Shown: positions 27,994 through 37,085 of the stretch, piece after piece
Position numbering within the stretch: position 1 is the first letter of the stretch
How the letters are laid out: each line of letters opens with the position of its first letter
Assembly: GCA_963795415.1 (NCBI GenBank)
Contig: CAWCHQ010000001.1
Location: 434,001 to 498,000 of the forward strand
Length of the DNA: 64,000 nucleotides
Origin: CAVSUZ01 sp963795415
GTDB lineage: Bacteria; Pseudomonadota; Alphaproteobacteria; Acetobacterales; Acetobacteraceae
Direction: 5' to 3'
The notes under the pieces: model-generated
What the model saw: only the letters and a program-made list of their open reading frames with translations
Databases searched by the model: none
What the model was told of the DNA's origin: nothing
Position numbers and translations under genes: made by a program

Positions 27994-28188
27994 ACCGCCC
28001 TTTCTGAGCCCGAGCCCACGGACATATTCGAGGCGATCAATCAGCGCGAGCAGATTGGTCGGCACTGGGGATTCCGCGTAACCCCGCAGCCGGGCAAACC
28101 GAGAGCGCCGCAACGCGGGGTCGAACGCGAGCAGCTTCTCGAGCGCCTCGAGTGTTAGATGTTTTTCACAAATTGTGCGATGACCCCT
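27994..28188 (-). pseudogene. Fragment of a Tn3-family transposase (N-terminal region)
   Basis: About 65 codons with KHLTLEALEKLLAFDPALRRSRFARLRGYAESP and LIDRLEYVRGLGL, which I recognise from the N-terminal (DUF4158-type) region of Tn3-family transposases. Both ends are cut; the upstream boundary coincides with the end of the BKACE remnant at 28187, marking a recombination or transposition junction. Confidence 0.6.
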
Positions 28189-28707
28189 ATATCGCGCGTG
28201 ATGGCTGCGCACGAAGCGGCGGTTGCACCACCCCACGCTGTAGGAAATGAGCCGGCCTGTACAGATGGCCCACGTCATAGCACTCGAACTCGAATTGCGT
28301 GCCCGCGTCGCCGAGCGTGCTCAGCGCGAACTCGACGTCCTTGAACGTGTTGCGGAAGACCAAGTCGCGGGAATTTTCCAGATGCTCCCGCTCGCAGAAT
28401 GGCGGGTTTGGACGTCGCCGCCGGTCGCACCCGCTCCTGCACCGTCATATACGGTGCGCCGCCGGTGGTCAGGTTTATCACCGCGCCCGTGTGCTGTTGA
28501 TGCGCGACAGAAACCGCCCGAACGCCTCGGGTGACTGGTCAGGCCTGCGCGTGTCCAGGTTGCGTGCTGGTGCACGAATCGCCGCACCGGCCTCGGCCGC
28601 GCCGATCGCAGCACCCGCGATCTGTTCCGGCGTCACCGGAAGATGGGGCTAAATGCTGGATGTATGGATTGCCCCTGTCAGAGTGCCGATGATCAGTGCC
28701 GTCGTCA
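28187..28707 (-). pseudogene. BKACE (3-keto-5-aminohexanoate cleavage enzyme family) remnant
   Basis: Begins at ATG 28707 with an AAAGGAG ribosome site, reads TGAIHTSSI then an in-frame TAG (28651-28649), continues PHLPVTPEQIAGAAIGAAEAGAA, and in other frames VINLTTGGAPYMTVQERVRPAAT. Next, after an internal deletion, comes EHLENSRDLVFRNTFKDVEF and FECYDVGHLYRPAHFLQRGVV. The C-terminal third is missing where the Tn3 fragment starts. Nonsense, frameshift and deletion together make this a true pseudogene. Active members condense beta-keto acids with acetyl-CoA. It would have been the last gene of the lactonase operon. Confidence 0.8.
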
Positions 28708-28746
28708 TGTGCGTCTCCTTTCCGAACGTCCCGATGCTTTGTGTGC

Positions 28747-29619
28747 TCAGCCTGCGAAGCGCGGCTCCGGTACCCCGCACACACCCAGATCGTGAATCGC
28801 GAACACAGATCCCCGCAACACGCCGTCGCCTGGAAAGCGCGGCAGCGGCGGCTTCGCCATTGACGTGACGTAGAGCACGTCAAGCTCGCGCCCGCCGAAC
28901 ATCACGCTGGTGACCTTCTTCACCGGCATGTCGATCACCCGGTCAACTTCTCCGTCCGGCCGATAGCGCACCAGCCGCCCGGCATAGACATGCGCGCTCC
29001 AGACGCAGCCCTCCGCGTCCACCGTGGCACCGTCGAAGGCGCCGTCATCCGGCGGAATGCGGCAGAAGCAGCGCTTGTTGCCGACGCTCCCGGACGCCTG
29101 GTCGTAGTCGAAAGCAGAAATCTCGCCCGACCATGTATCCGTGAAATAGAAAGTCGCGCCGTCCGGGCTCCAGCACGGACCGTTGCTGACGATAATATCA
29201 CCGGCAAGTTTTGTCACCCTGAGGTCGGCGTCCAGCCGGTACAGCGCGCCGTTCGGTCCCTCTTCCATCGTGTCCATGGATCCGGCGATGAAGCGACCAC
29301 GCTTGTCCACCTTGCCGTCATTCAGTCGGTTCTTCGGCCGGTCCGGCTCGGGATCCACGATCAGCGATATCTCGCCCGTGCGGAAATCCAGGAAATGGAA
29401 GCCACGCGCCAGCGAAACCACCGCGCCTTCCGACCGTCGCAGGCACATCGAGCCAATCTTCTGCGGCACGTCCCAGGCCCGCAACTCGTGCCCGTCCGCC
29501 GTGCAGCGGAACACGCGGCCGTCGAAACTGTCGATCCAATAGAGCCGCTGCTCGTCCACATCCCACAGCGGCCCTTCCCCCAGAGTGGTTTTCACGTCCA
29601 CCAGCACCTCGATACGCAT
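28747..29619 (-). CDS. SMP-30/gluconolactonase family protein (copy 1)
   Basis: 290 residues from ATG 29619, where the conserved protein begins (RIEVLVDVKTTLGEGPLWD). Six-bladed beta-propeller lactonase; metal-site motifs include GEGPLWD (Glu), NDGKVD, NGPCWSPDG and FDGATVDAEGCVW. It probably hydrolyses a sugar lactone made by the SDR encoded upstream. The neighbouring gene encodes a close paralogue, indicating tandem duplication. Confidence 0.92.
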   Translation of the reverse strand: MRIEVLVDVKTTLGEGPLWDVDEQRLYWIDSFDGRVFRCTADGHELRAWDVPQKIGSMCLRRSEGAVVSLARGFHFLDFRTGEISLIVDPEPDRPKNRLNDGKVDKRGRFIAGSMDTMEEGPNGALYRLDADLRVTKLAGDIIVSNGPCWSPDGATFYFTDTWSGEISAFDYDQASGSVGNKRCFCRIPPDDGAFDGATVDAEGCVWSAHVYAGRLVRYRPDGEVDRVIDMPVKKVTSVMFGGRELDVLYVTSMAKPPLPRFPGDGVLRGSVFAIHDLGVCGVPEPRFAG

Positions 29620-29635
29620 CCAAGCCCCCTTTTGC

Positions 29636-30511
29636 TCAGCCGCGAAACCGCGGCTCGGGCAGACCGCGAACGCCCACCCCATACAGCGCGAACAGCCCGC
29701 CCGCCTCTCGTTCCAGCCGGCGCCGTCCCTGAAACGGACGACCCATCGAAGTGACGTAGAGCGTTTCGAGATCGGCGCCGCCAAAGGTGATGCTGGTGAT
29801 GCTGTCGCAGGGCATACCGATCAGCCGGTCGATCGTGCCGTCGGGGGCGAAGCGCACCAGCCGCCCGCCGTACACCTCCACGCTCCAGACGCAGCCTTCG
29901 GCATCCACCGTCGCACCGTCCGGATAGCCGCGCAGATGGCCCTGGAAGCTGGCGAACAAGCGGCGGCTCAGCAGATCGCCGGTGGTGGTATCGTATTTAT
30001 AGGCCCAGATGCAGCGCCGGAAGCTGTCGGCGAAATAGAACTTACCGCCATCCGGGCTCCAGCACGGACCGTTGCTGACGATAATACCTTCCTCGAGCAG
30101 GGTCAGTTGAAGCTCGGGGTCTAGTCGATACAGCGCCCCGATCGGTTCGCGTTCCTCGTAGTCCATCGAGCCGACCAGGAATCGCCCCTGCCGGTCCACC
30201 TTTCCGTCATTCATCCGCGTGCGGCGGTTGTCGCATTCCGGGTCGGCGATCGGCGTCAGTTCCCTGCTCTCGAAGTCGAAGCAATGCAAGCCGTTGCGCA
30301 GCGCAACCACCGCCCCGCCACCAACGCGCAGGCACATCGAGCCGATATGTTCGGGCAATGGCCAACGGCGCAGGTCGCCGCCGCGGGCATCGCTGCGATA
30401 GATGGCGCCGCCGTGACTGTCGATCCAATAAAGCCGCTGCTCCTCCACATCCCACAGCGCCCCTTCGCCCAGCTGGTTGCGCGCATCGACCAGCAGCTCG
30501 ATCCGGAACAT
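29636..30511 (-). CDS. SMP-30/gluconolactonase family protein (copy 2)
   Basis: About 291 residues from ATG 30511 (GGAGG 4 nt upstream); a GTG at 30526 overlapping the SDR stop is an alternative. Same motifs as its neighbour: LGEGALWD, MNDGKVDRQGRF, NGPCWSPDG, PDGATVDAEGCVW. The two proteins share many identical blocks yet differ in the last blade, so they may act on different lactones or on the two ring forms of one. Confidence 0.92.
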   Translation of the reverse strand: MFRIELLVDARNQLGEGALWDVEEQRLYWIDSHGGAIYRSDARGGDLRRWPLPEHIGSMCLRVGGGAVVALRNGLHCFDFESRELTPIADPECDNRRTRMNDGKVDRQGRFLVGSMDYEEREPIGALYRLDPELQLTLLEEGIIVSNGPCWSPDGGKFYFADSFRRCIWAYKYDTTTGDLLSRRLFASFQGHLRGYPDGATVDAEGCVWSVEVYGGRLVRFAPDGTIDRLIGMPCDSITSITFGGADLETLYVTSMGRPFQGRRRLEREAGGLFALYGVGVRGLPEPRFRG

Positions 30512-30522
30512 GCCGCCTCCGC

Positions 30523-31295
30523 TCACAGCGTCTCCACGTTGCCGCAGACCCCGAGTGACTGGCCCGAGATGTTGCGGCCGAGCGGCGAGACCAGGAACAG
30601 CACCATGTGCGCCACGTCTTCCGCGCTCACCATGCGGCGAAGCGACACCTTGTCCAGGTATTGCTTTTCCATCTCGGCATAGGAAACGCCGAGCTGCCGG
30701 GCGCGCGAACGGATCACGCTCTCGATCCGCGGCCCTTTCACGATACCGGGCAGGATTGCATTGACCGCGATGCCGGACGGACCAAGTTCCTTGTCAGGCT
30801 TTGCGTAAAGCTGATCACCCCCCATTTCGCGGCCGCATACGGCGCGCGGTAGGCGTAGCCGTGTCGCCCGGCGGCCGAGGACATGTTGATGATCGCCCCA
30901 GCACCTGCCGACTTCAGCAGCGGCACCGCGCGGCGAGCGCACAGGAACTGCCCGGTCAGGTCCACTTCGATGCAGCGGCGCCAGTCCGCCGGGTTGATCT
31001 CCTCCACCGACCCCGTCGGGCCGGCGACCCCGGCATTGTTCACCAGGACATCCAGCCCGCCGAGCGCCGCACTCGCTTCATCAAACAGCCGGCCCACATA
31101 GGTTTCGTTGGAAACGTCATACTTGGTGGTACCGACCGAAAGCGCCCGGCCGCACGCGCTCAGCGTCTCGGCATCCACGTCGCAGGTATGCACGCGCGCA
31201 CCGGCGGCGACCAGTGCTTCCACGATGGCGCGGCTGATGCCCGCCGCCCCGGCCGTCACCACCACCCGCTGCCCCTTGGCCTGAAGCTCCGCCAT
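30523..31295 (-). pseudogene. Short-chain dehydrogenase/reductase, frameshifted
   Basis: Starts at ATG 31295 with an AGGAGG site. It shows the SDR cofactor region (VVVTAGAAGISRAIVEAL; the usual TGxxxGIG is altered to TAGAAGIS), LVNNAGVAG, and the active-site INMSSAAGRHGYAYRAPYAAAK (Ser, Tyr, Lys). After SFTQSLT one base is missing at about 30791; the other frame continues KELGPSGIAVNAILPGIVKGPR to the C-terminus at 30523. It likely oxidises an aldose to a lactone for the two lactonases. Frameshift real or sequencing error not decidable here. Confidence 0.85.
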
Positions 31296-31310
31296 GCCAT
31301 CCCTCCTGCA

Positions 31311-32381
31311 TCAGGTTCCGCGCTCGCGCAGCGCCAGCACCGCGCCGAGCACAACAAGACCGAAAATGATGTCGCGCACCGCGCTGGGCAGCGTCGTACC
31401 GGCCAGCAGAGTGGACAGCGCCGTCAGAAGCAGCACGCCTCCCAGCATGCCGGAATAATACCCGCGCCCGCCGGTGATCAACGTCCCGCCCACCACCACC
31501 ACCGCGATCGAGGGCAGCAGATAATCGTCGCCCATGCCAAGGCTCGCCTGGCCGGAGAAGCCGGACAACAGGATACCCACGAGCGCGCTGCAGAAGCCCG
31601 ATAGGGCATAGACGCCGATCAGCGTGCCGCCAACGCCCACCGCGCTCAGTCGCGCCACCAACGTACTATTGCCCACCGCATAGATGTGCCGGCCGAACAC
31701 GGTGCGATTCAACAGCAAAAGCGAAAAGATCACGAATGCAACCAGAAGCCACACCACCGGGGTCGGTCCGGCGAAGTGCCCGGTCATGAACCACCGCTCG
31801 GACGGCGATGCGAAGCCGGACGGCGTGCCGTTGCAATAAATCAGCGCCGCCCCTTGCAGAATTCCGTTCATCGCCAAAGTCATTACGATCGGGGGCAAAC
31901 CCAGCAGCACGATGCCGAGCCCGTTCACCGCGCCCAGGGCGACGCCGAGCACCAGCCCCAGCGGCACCGCCCAGATCGCCGTGATGTCCGATCCGCGGAT
32001 CAGCCCGGCCGTCAGGATGCCAATGAAACCGATCATCCACGGCACCGACAGATCGAGGCCGCCGGTCAGGATCGCCGCCCCCTGCCCCAGCGCGAGGATC
32101 GCCAGGAACGACGACAGCACCAGCAGCGAATTGAAATAGCCCGGATTGTCCAGCGTGCGGCCGTAGACGAACTGTGAAACCAGCAACACGATAACGAAAC
32201 CGGCATAAGCTGGCAGAGTGGTGCGCAGCCCTTCCCGGTGACGGTCCAGCCAACGGACCGGCGCGGCGTGCTGGGCAGTTCCCGGCGCCGGCAGTGCTGG
32301 CGGCGACACCGCGCCCGCGGGATGCGCCGAAGCTAGTGCGCCTTTCGCCCGTGCCGCCAGCTTCGTGCTTGCCAGCCGCAA
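31311..32381 (-). CDS. Ribose-type ABC transporter permease (second)
   Basis: Up to 356 residues (TTG at 32381; the true start may be later, before PAYAGFVIVLLVSQ). The multi-span BPD_transp_2 family pattern is clear: LAILALGQGAAILTGGLDLSVPWMIG, LGIVLLGLPPIVMTLAMNGI, FGRHIYAVGNSTLVARLSAVGV and VVVVGGTLITGGRGYYSG. It pairs with the permease encoded just upstream. Substrate is a monosaccharide by family, not further defined. Confidence 0.88.
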   Translation of the reverse strand: MRLASTKLAARAKGALASAHPAGAVSPPALPAPGTAQHAAPVRWLDRHREGLRTTLPAYAGFVIVLLVSQFVYGRTLDNPGYFNSLLVLSSFLAILALGQGAAILTGGLDLSVPWMIGFIGILTAGLIRGSDITAIWAVPLGLVLGVALGAVNGLGIVLLGLPPIVMTLAMNGILQGAALIYCNGTPSGFASPSERWFMTGHFAGPTPVVWLLVAFVIFSLLLLNRTVFGRHIYAVGNSTLVARLSAVGVGGTLIGVYALSGFCSALVGILLSGFSGQASLGMGDDYLLPSIAVVVVGGTLITGGRGYYSGMLGGVLLLTALSTLLAGTTLPSAVRDIIFGLVVLGAVLALRERGT

Positions 32382-32389
32382 ATAAAAAG

Positions 32390-33375
32390 CGATCGGCGAT
32401 CGGCGGTTGAGCGAGGCGGCAGAGTACCGCCAGCAACAGGATGCAACCTTCCGCCACCGAGCTGTAGTAAGCCGAGACGTTGAGCACCAGCAGAACGTTG
32501 ACGACGATCATCAGCGTATAGGAGCCGACAATCGACCCGATGCAGCCGCCACGCCCGCCGCCCAGCAGCGTACCACCCAGCACCACCGCGGCGAATACCT
32601 GCAGCAGCATCGGCCGCCCGACCAGCGGATCGGCCGATCCGGTCTGGGCCGAGATGAACGCGCCGGCTGCGCCATAGAACAAGCCGGCCAGCACATAGGC
32701 CTGGAACTTCACCGTGCGCGTGCGGATGCCTGCGGCGTGCGCGGCATCCTCGTCGCTACCTACGGCGTACAGTCCAACACCGAAACGCGAGTTCTTTACG
32801 AGCCGCCAGATGAATGCCGCGACCAGTAGCAGGACCAGCGGTGCGGGTACTACGTTCGGAATCGCGCTGCCGGTGAAGAACGACACGAAGCCCGGTGCGA
32901 TCGTCCCGCCGGGCTTGTCCATGATCAACAGTGTCACGCCTTGCACGATGAACATGGACGACAGGGTCACCACAATCGACTGCATACGTACGACGGCGAC
33001 AAAAAACCCGTTGAATGCACCGACCAGCGCGCCCAGCGCCAGCGCCACGCCGAAAAATGCCACTTGCGACAGCCCGGATGTTCCCATCGCGCTGGCCAGC
33101 ACGGCGTTGATCAGGGACACCACGGCACCAGTTGAAAGATCGAACCCGCCGGTCAGCACCACGATGGTCTGACCCATCGCCGCCAACGCCAGGGTCGCCC
33201 CGCCCGCCGACATGAAGGCGATTTCGAAATAGCTGAAAGCGCCCGCCGTAATCAGGTTGGAAGCCAGGAACAGAGCCAGGAACACAAGGCAGGCGATGAT
33301 CAGTCCGCGATGCCGGCGAAACCCGGGCCGCCAGCTTATGCTCCGGGGTCGGTCGGCAAGCCCCAGCGTGGTCAT
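32390..33375 (-). pseudogene. Ribose-type ABC transporter permease (first), native stop apparently lost
   Basis: ATG 33375 overlaps the ATPase stop (ATGA). About 325 residues match the BPD_transp_2 family: LALAAMGQTIVVLTGGFDLSTGAVVSL, VVRMQSIVVTLSSMFIVQGV, FGVGLYAVGSDEDAAHAAGIRT and VLGGTLLGGGRGG. Homology ends near CRLAQPPIADRFLF, but the frame then runs without stop to 31666 through sequence that codes for the second permease in another frame. A single-base slip near the T-rich stretch at about 32385 would give a normal stop, or fuse the two permeases. The end coordinate is therefore approximate. Confidence 0.75.
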
Positions 33376-34964
33376 TCCGCCGCCTTCCGCGCGACGCCCG
33401 ACTCGCCCAGCGCGGCGCGCATGATCGCCTCCTCCTCGATCGCGCCACCCATCAGTTCCGCGACCATCCGGCCGTCGTACATGACCAGTACGCGGTCGCA
33501 CATGTTTACGATTTCCGGGATCTCGGTCGAATAGAACAGGATCGCGCCGCCTGCATCGGCGAAGGCGCGCATCAGCAAATAGATCTGGTGCTTGGTGCCT
33601 ACATCCACGCCCCGCGTCGGATCGAACAGCAGCAGGATGCGGCTGCCCGCCAGCAGCCATTTCGCGATCACCAGCTTCTGCTGGTTGCCGCCGGAAAACG
33701 CCCCGGCGGGCGTATAAAGCGCCCGCCGATCGACCTCCACCTGATCCAGCGCACGCGACACCGATGCCGTCTCCGCCGCGGTGTCGATCACGCCCAGCCG
33801 CGCGAAGCGGTGCGCCACCGGCAGCGACACGTTGAACCGTCCCGCCAGCTTCAGGAACAATCCCTCGGATGTGCGGTCCTCCGGCACCAGGCTGATGCCG
33901 ATGCGTCGGCGGATCGCATCACGCGGCGAGGCCAGCACCACCTCGCGTCCGTCGATGAACAGGCTGCCGCCCATCAGCGGCATCACGCCGAAACATGCAA
34001 GGAACAACTCGTGCTGCCCCATGCCCTGCAATCCAGCAATGCCCAGGATCTCCCCCGAATGCAGAACGAAGCCACTGCCGTGCAGCTTCCCGCTGGTCCT
34101 CAGCCCCTCCGCCCGCAACACCTGCGCGCTGAAATGCGGCGCTACTGGGCGAGCCGGAAAGGTGCTGGACAATGACCGACCGATGATCATCCGGATCACC
34201 TCGTCGTCGCTGATCGCAGCCACCTCGGCGGTGCCGATGCTGCGCCCGTTGCGCAGCACCGTGAGCCGGTCGCAAAAACGCCGCACCTCCCGCAAACGGT
34301 GAGTGATGAATACGATCGTCACACCGTTCCGCCGCAGCGCCGCAATCTGCGCGCCCAGCCACTCGATATCGCGCCCTGACAGCGTCGACGTCGGCTCATC
34401 CAGCAGCAGGATACGCGGGTGGCGAAACAGCGCACGCGCGATCTCGATCTTCTGCCGCGCCGCCAGTTCCAGGTCCTGCACTTCGGCGCGCGGGTCGATC
34501 TCCGAAAGCCCCAACGCCGCGAGATGCGCGGCGACCAGTCGCTCACCCCGGCGGCGGCGCAACTGACCAAACGGACCACGCGGCGCGTTCGGCAGCAGCA
34601 TATTGTCAGCGACCGTCAGGTCGCGCACCAGCGTCAGCTCCTGGAACGCCGTCTGCACCCCCTGGCGCTGCGCGTCCGCGGGACTGCGCAGCGTAACGCG
34701 TTCGCCGAACAGCCTGATCTCGCCGCCGTCGGGCACGACGAGCCCCGACAGCAGCTTCACCATCGTCGACTTGCCGGCGCCGTTCTCGCCGAGCAGGGCA
34801 TGCACCTCGCCCGGCAGCACACCGAACGAAGCCTCGTTCAGTGCGACAGTCGCCCCGTATGCCTTGCTGGCACGCTGTACATCCAGGGCAGGCGAACCCG
34901 GCACGGGCTCGATTGTCGATGCGCGCGGGGAACCGGCAAAGCCGTTCTCCCGCGCCAGCATCAT
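33372..34964 (-). CDS. Sugar ABC transporter ATP-binding protein (RbsA/MglA type, double NBD)
   Basis: About 530 residues with two nucleotide-binding domains. The first has Walker A GENGAGKSTMVKLLSG, signature LAARQKIEIARAL, and Walker B ILLLDEPTSTLS. The second is degenerate in Walker A (GIAGLQGMGQHEL) but keeps FSGGNQQKLVIAKWL and LLFDPTRGVDVG, the usual arrangement in this family. ATG 34964 shares its A with the binding-protein stop; ATG 34961 and GTG 34967 are alternatives. It powers the two-permease ribose-type importer. Confidence 0.93.
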   Translation of the reverse strand: MMLARENGFAGSPRASTIEPVPGSPALDVQRASKAYGATVALNEASFGVLPGEVHALLGENGAGKSTMVKLLSGLVVPDGGEIRLFGERVTLRSPADAQRQGVQTAFQELTLVRDLTVADNMLLPNAPRGPFGQLRRRRGERLVAAHLAALGLSEIDPRAEVQDLELAARQKIEIARALFRHPRILLLDEPTSTLSGRDIEWLGAQIAALRRNGVTIVFITHRLREVRRFCDRLTVLRNGRSIGTAEVAAISDDEVIRMIIGRSLSSTFPARPVAPHFSAQVLRAEGLRTSGKLHGSGFVLHSGEILGIAGLQGMGQHELFLACFGVMPLMGGSLFIDGREVVLASPRDAIRRRIGISLVPEDRTSEGLFLKLAGRFNVSLPVAHRFARLGVIDTAAETASVSRALDQVEVDRRALYTPAGAFSGGNQQKLVIAKWLLAGSRILLLFDPTRGVDVGTKHQIYLLMRAFADAGGAILFYSTEIPEIVNMCDRVLVMYDGRMVAELMGGAIEEEAIMRAALGESGVARKAAE

Positions 34965-36085
34965 CACTGCTCAGGCTTGCCGTTCAACGCCGCCTGCAAG
35001 CCGATCTCCGGCGTCTCCGGCGAATAGATCGAGGCGAACCAGCCAGGGTTGCTGATGATCGCCGGCTGGAACACATTGCAGCCCTGCTGCATCTCCTGCC
35101 ACGTGCCCTCCTGGCACAGCTTCACCGTCTCGTTCGTAACTACCGGCAACGGCAGCTTGGTAAACTTGGGAACCGTCTTGCGTTCCAGCAGGTCAACCGC
35201 GAGTTTCAACGCTAGGCCGCCGGAGTACGGCGGCGAAGCATACGAGATGCTGGGCTCGCCCATCGGCCCGTAGGTGCCGCTCGCACCCTGTACGTCCTTG
35301 TCCCCCACTGGCAGCATCTGGATGCGGTGGCCATTGGACCCTTCGCCGGCGCACGGCCTGAGTTCGTTGTCCGCGATCCCGGCCTCCTTTTTCATCGACG
35401 CGATGGTGTAGCAGCCCACCTGCACCCAGAACCCGTTGATGTCGTTCCAGGGATGCGTGGTCAGGATCTTGGTCAGCTCGGTTCGCGCCACCGCCTGGCT
35501 CCACATCCCCACTCCCTCGGCGATGATGTGGATGCCCGAATACTTGGCGAAGACTTCTTTGGCCGCCGCGGTGCGCTGCGTGTCCACCGAGGTGCCGGGC
35601 ACGCCCGTCAGCACGACGATGTTGCCCTTCCCACTCAGCTTCTTCACCAGCCACTCCGCGGTAACCCGCCCAGCCTCAGGTTGGTCGATATGCACGTTGT
35701 AGGCGCAAGGCTCGGTAATCTCAGCATCATACGCGATGATCACGACGTGCCGAGCGCACGCGTTCTTGACCACCTGATTGAGCGCGGTCGGCGAGATCGG
35801 ATACACCACGATCGCCTGCGCGCCCTGCTGCACCATCGCATTGATCTGCTGAATTTGCCGCTGCGCGTTCGGCCCGGCGACCTGCACCTCGAGATTCACC
35901 TTATCTCGGTAATCCTTCGACGCTGCCATGGCCTTCACCATGTTCGCCGCCTCGGCCTGCCAGTCGTTGCCAATATAGCTCATCGACAGAAAGATTTTGA
36001 ATTTCTGCTGCTCGGCTTGCGCCTGAGGTGCTGCGGCGAGCCCGAAGCCAATCGCCGCGGCCAGGGCGGTGCTGATCCATCTCAT
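34964..36085 (-). CDS. Sugar ABC transporter substrate-binding protein (periplasmic-binding domain 4)
   Basis: 373 residues with a Sec signal peptide (ISTALAAAIGFGLAAAPQAQAE). The mature protein shows the type-1 periplasmic binding fold: IFLSMSYIGNDWQAEAANMVKAM, QGAQAIVVYPISPTALNQVV, and VVLTGVPGTSVDTQRTAAAKEVF. First gene of the operon running to 28747. The promoter region contains a 13-bp palindrome (36181-36193) that the divergent GntR-type regulator may bind. Ligand not evident. Confidence 0.9.
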   Translation of the reverse strand: MRWISTALAAAIGFGLAAAPQAQAEQQKFKIFLSMSYIGNDWQAEAANMVKAMAASKDYRDKVNLEVQVAGPNAQRQIQQINAMVQQGAQAIVVYPISPTALNQVVKNACARHVVIIAYDAEITEPCAYNVHIDQPEAGRVTAEWLVKKLSGKGNIVVLTGVPGTSVDTQRTAAAKEVFAKYSGIHIIAEGVGMWSQAVARTELTKILTTHPWNDINGFWVQVGCYTIASMKKEAGIADNELRPCAGEGSNGHRIQMLPVGDKDVQGASGTYGPMGEPSISYASPPYSGGLALKLAVDLLERKTVPKFTKLPLPVVTNETVKLCQEGTWQEMQQGCNVFQPAIISNPGWFASIYSPETPEIGLQAALNGKPEQ

Positions 36086-36180
36086 GGCGTGCTCCCTCTT
36101 GCTCCTGCTTCCTGCGCTGTTCTCGGACCGCGGTCATCGACCGACTGCCTGGGCGGGGCATTTTTCTCTCGACAACAACG

Positions 36181-36193
36181 TGATCATAGATCA
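36181..36193. promoter_or_regulatory. Candidate GntR operator
   Basis: TGATCATAGATCA is a perfect 5-3-5 palindrome (TGATC-ATA-GATCA) between the binding-protein gene and the divergent GntR-family gene, with another GATCAC half nearby. Its position suits control of both directions. Confidence 0.55.
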
Positions 36194-36274
36194 ACGATCA
36201 CGGCGGCCGCAAACAGGCGCCTGCCCGGCGCCCCCACAAGGGCCGAACAATGCAAGCAGCCGCTCGCCGAAACC

Positions 36275-37085
36275 TTGCCGCGGGACAGCAAGCTGCCGCT
36301 GCGCCCGGTTGACCGCGAAACCGTGCAGGACCGGGTCTATCGGCAGATGAAGGAGATCATCCTCAACGGCGAGATCCAGCCCGGCCAGACAATCACCATC
36401 CAACGCCTGTCGGATGCGTTCCAGGTCAGTGCCATGCCGGTCCGCGAGGCGTTGCGCCGGCTGATGGCGGAACAGGCGCTCATGGTGGTCTCCGGCCGCT
36501 CGGTCGGCATCCCCACGCTGACCCATGCCCGCCTTGCGGATCTGCAGCGTATGCGGCGCGAAATCGAAGGACTCGCGGTCGCCTGGGCCACCGAGCGCGT
36601 CACCCAGGCGGAACTGCACCGGTTGGTGGAACTGGTCGATCGCATACAACTCGCCGCCGACGCAGGGGATGGCGGATGCTATCTCCCGGCAAACTGCCAA
36701 CTCCATTTCGCTATTTATCGTGCCGCCGGTTCAGCGGCCCTGCTCAGCCTCATCGAGTTCCCTCTGGCTTCAGATCGGACCGCATTTCCACATTCTGCCC
36801 GCCTCGGACAACTGGAACGCCGCTAACTCAGCCCATCGCGCCATGCTGAAGGGACTCGCACGACATGACGCCGCAGCCGCCGCTAACGCGTTGCGACGCG
36901 ACATCGATGAAGCGCCGGCCACGTTGAGAGCGCTGCTCGGCCGAGGCAGAGGCCGACTGTTTTCATCTCGTGGTGGTTCCCTGCAAGCTTACGGCGGCCG
37001 TCCCGCCCGGCATCAAATTCAGCGGACGCTTACGGAAATTGGGCCTCGGAGGAACTTCATATGTGGACAGCTTCTGCCGCCATGA
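36275..37085 (+). pseudogene. GntR family (FCD-type) regulator, frameshifted
   Basis: The N-terminal winged helix reads VQDRVYRQMKEIILNGEIQPGQTITIQRLSDAFQ, VSAMPVREALRRLMAEQAL. The FCD ligand domain begins LQRMRREIEGLAVAWA. At about 36757-36763 one extra base breaks the frame; the continuation LWLQIGPHFHILP, HRAMLKGLARHDAAAAANALRRDI is in the next frame. The start is uncertain (TTG 36275 or GTG 36323; no clear ribosome site), and the C-terminus after about residue 225 runs on unusually long to 37085. It probably controls the adjacent sugar operon. Confidence 0.75.
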
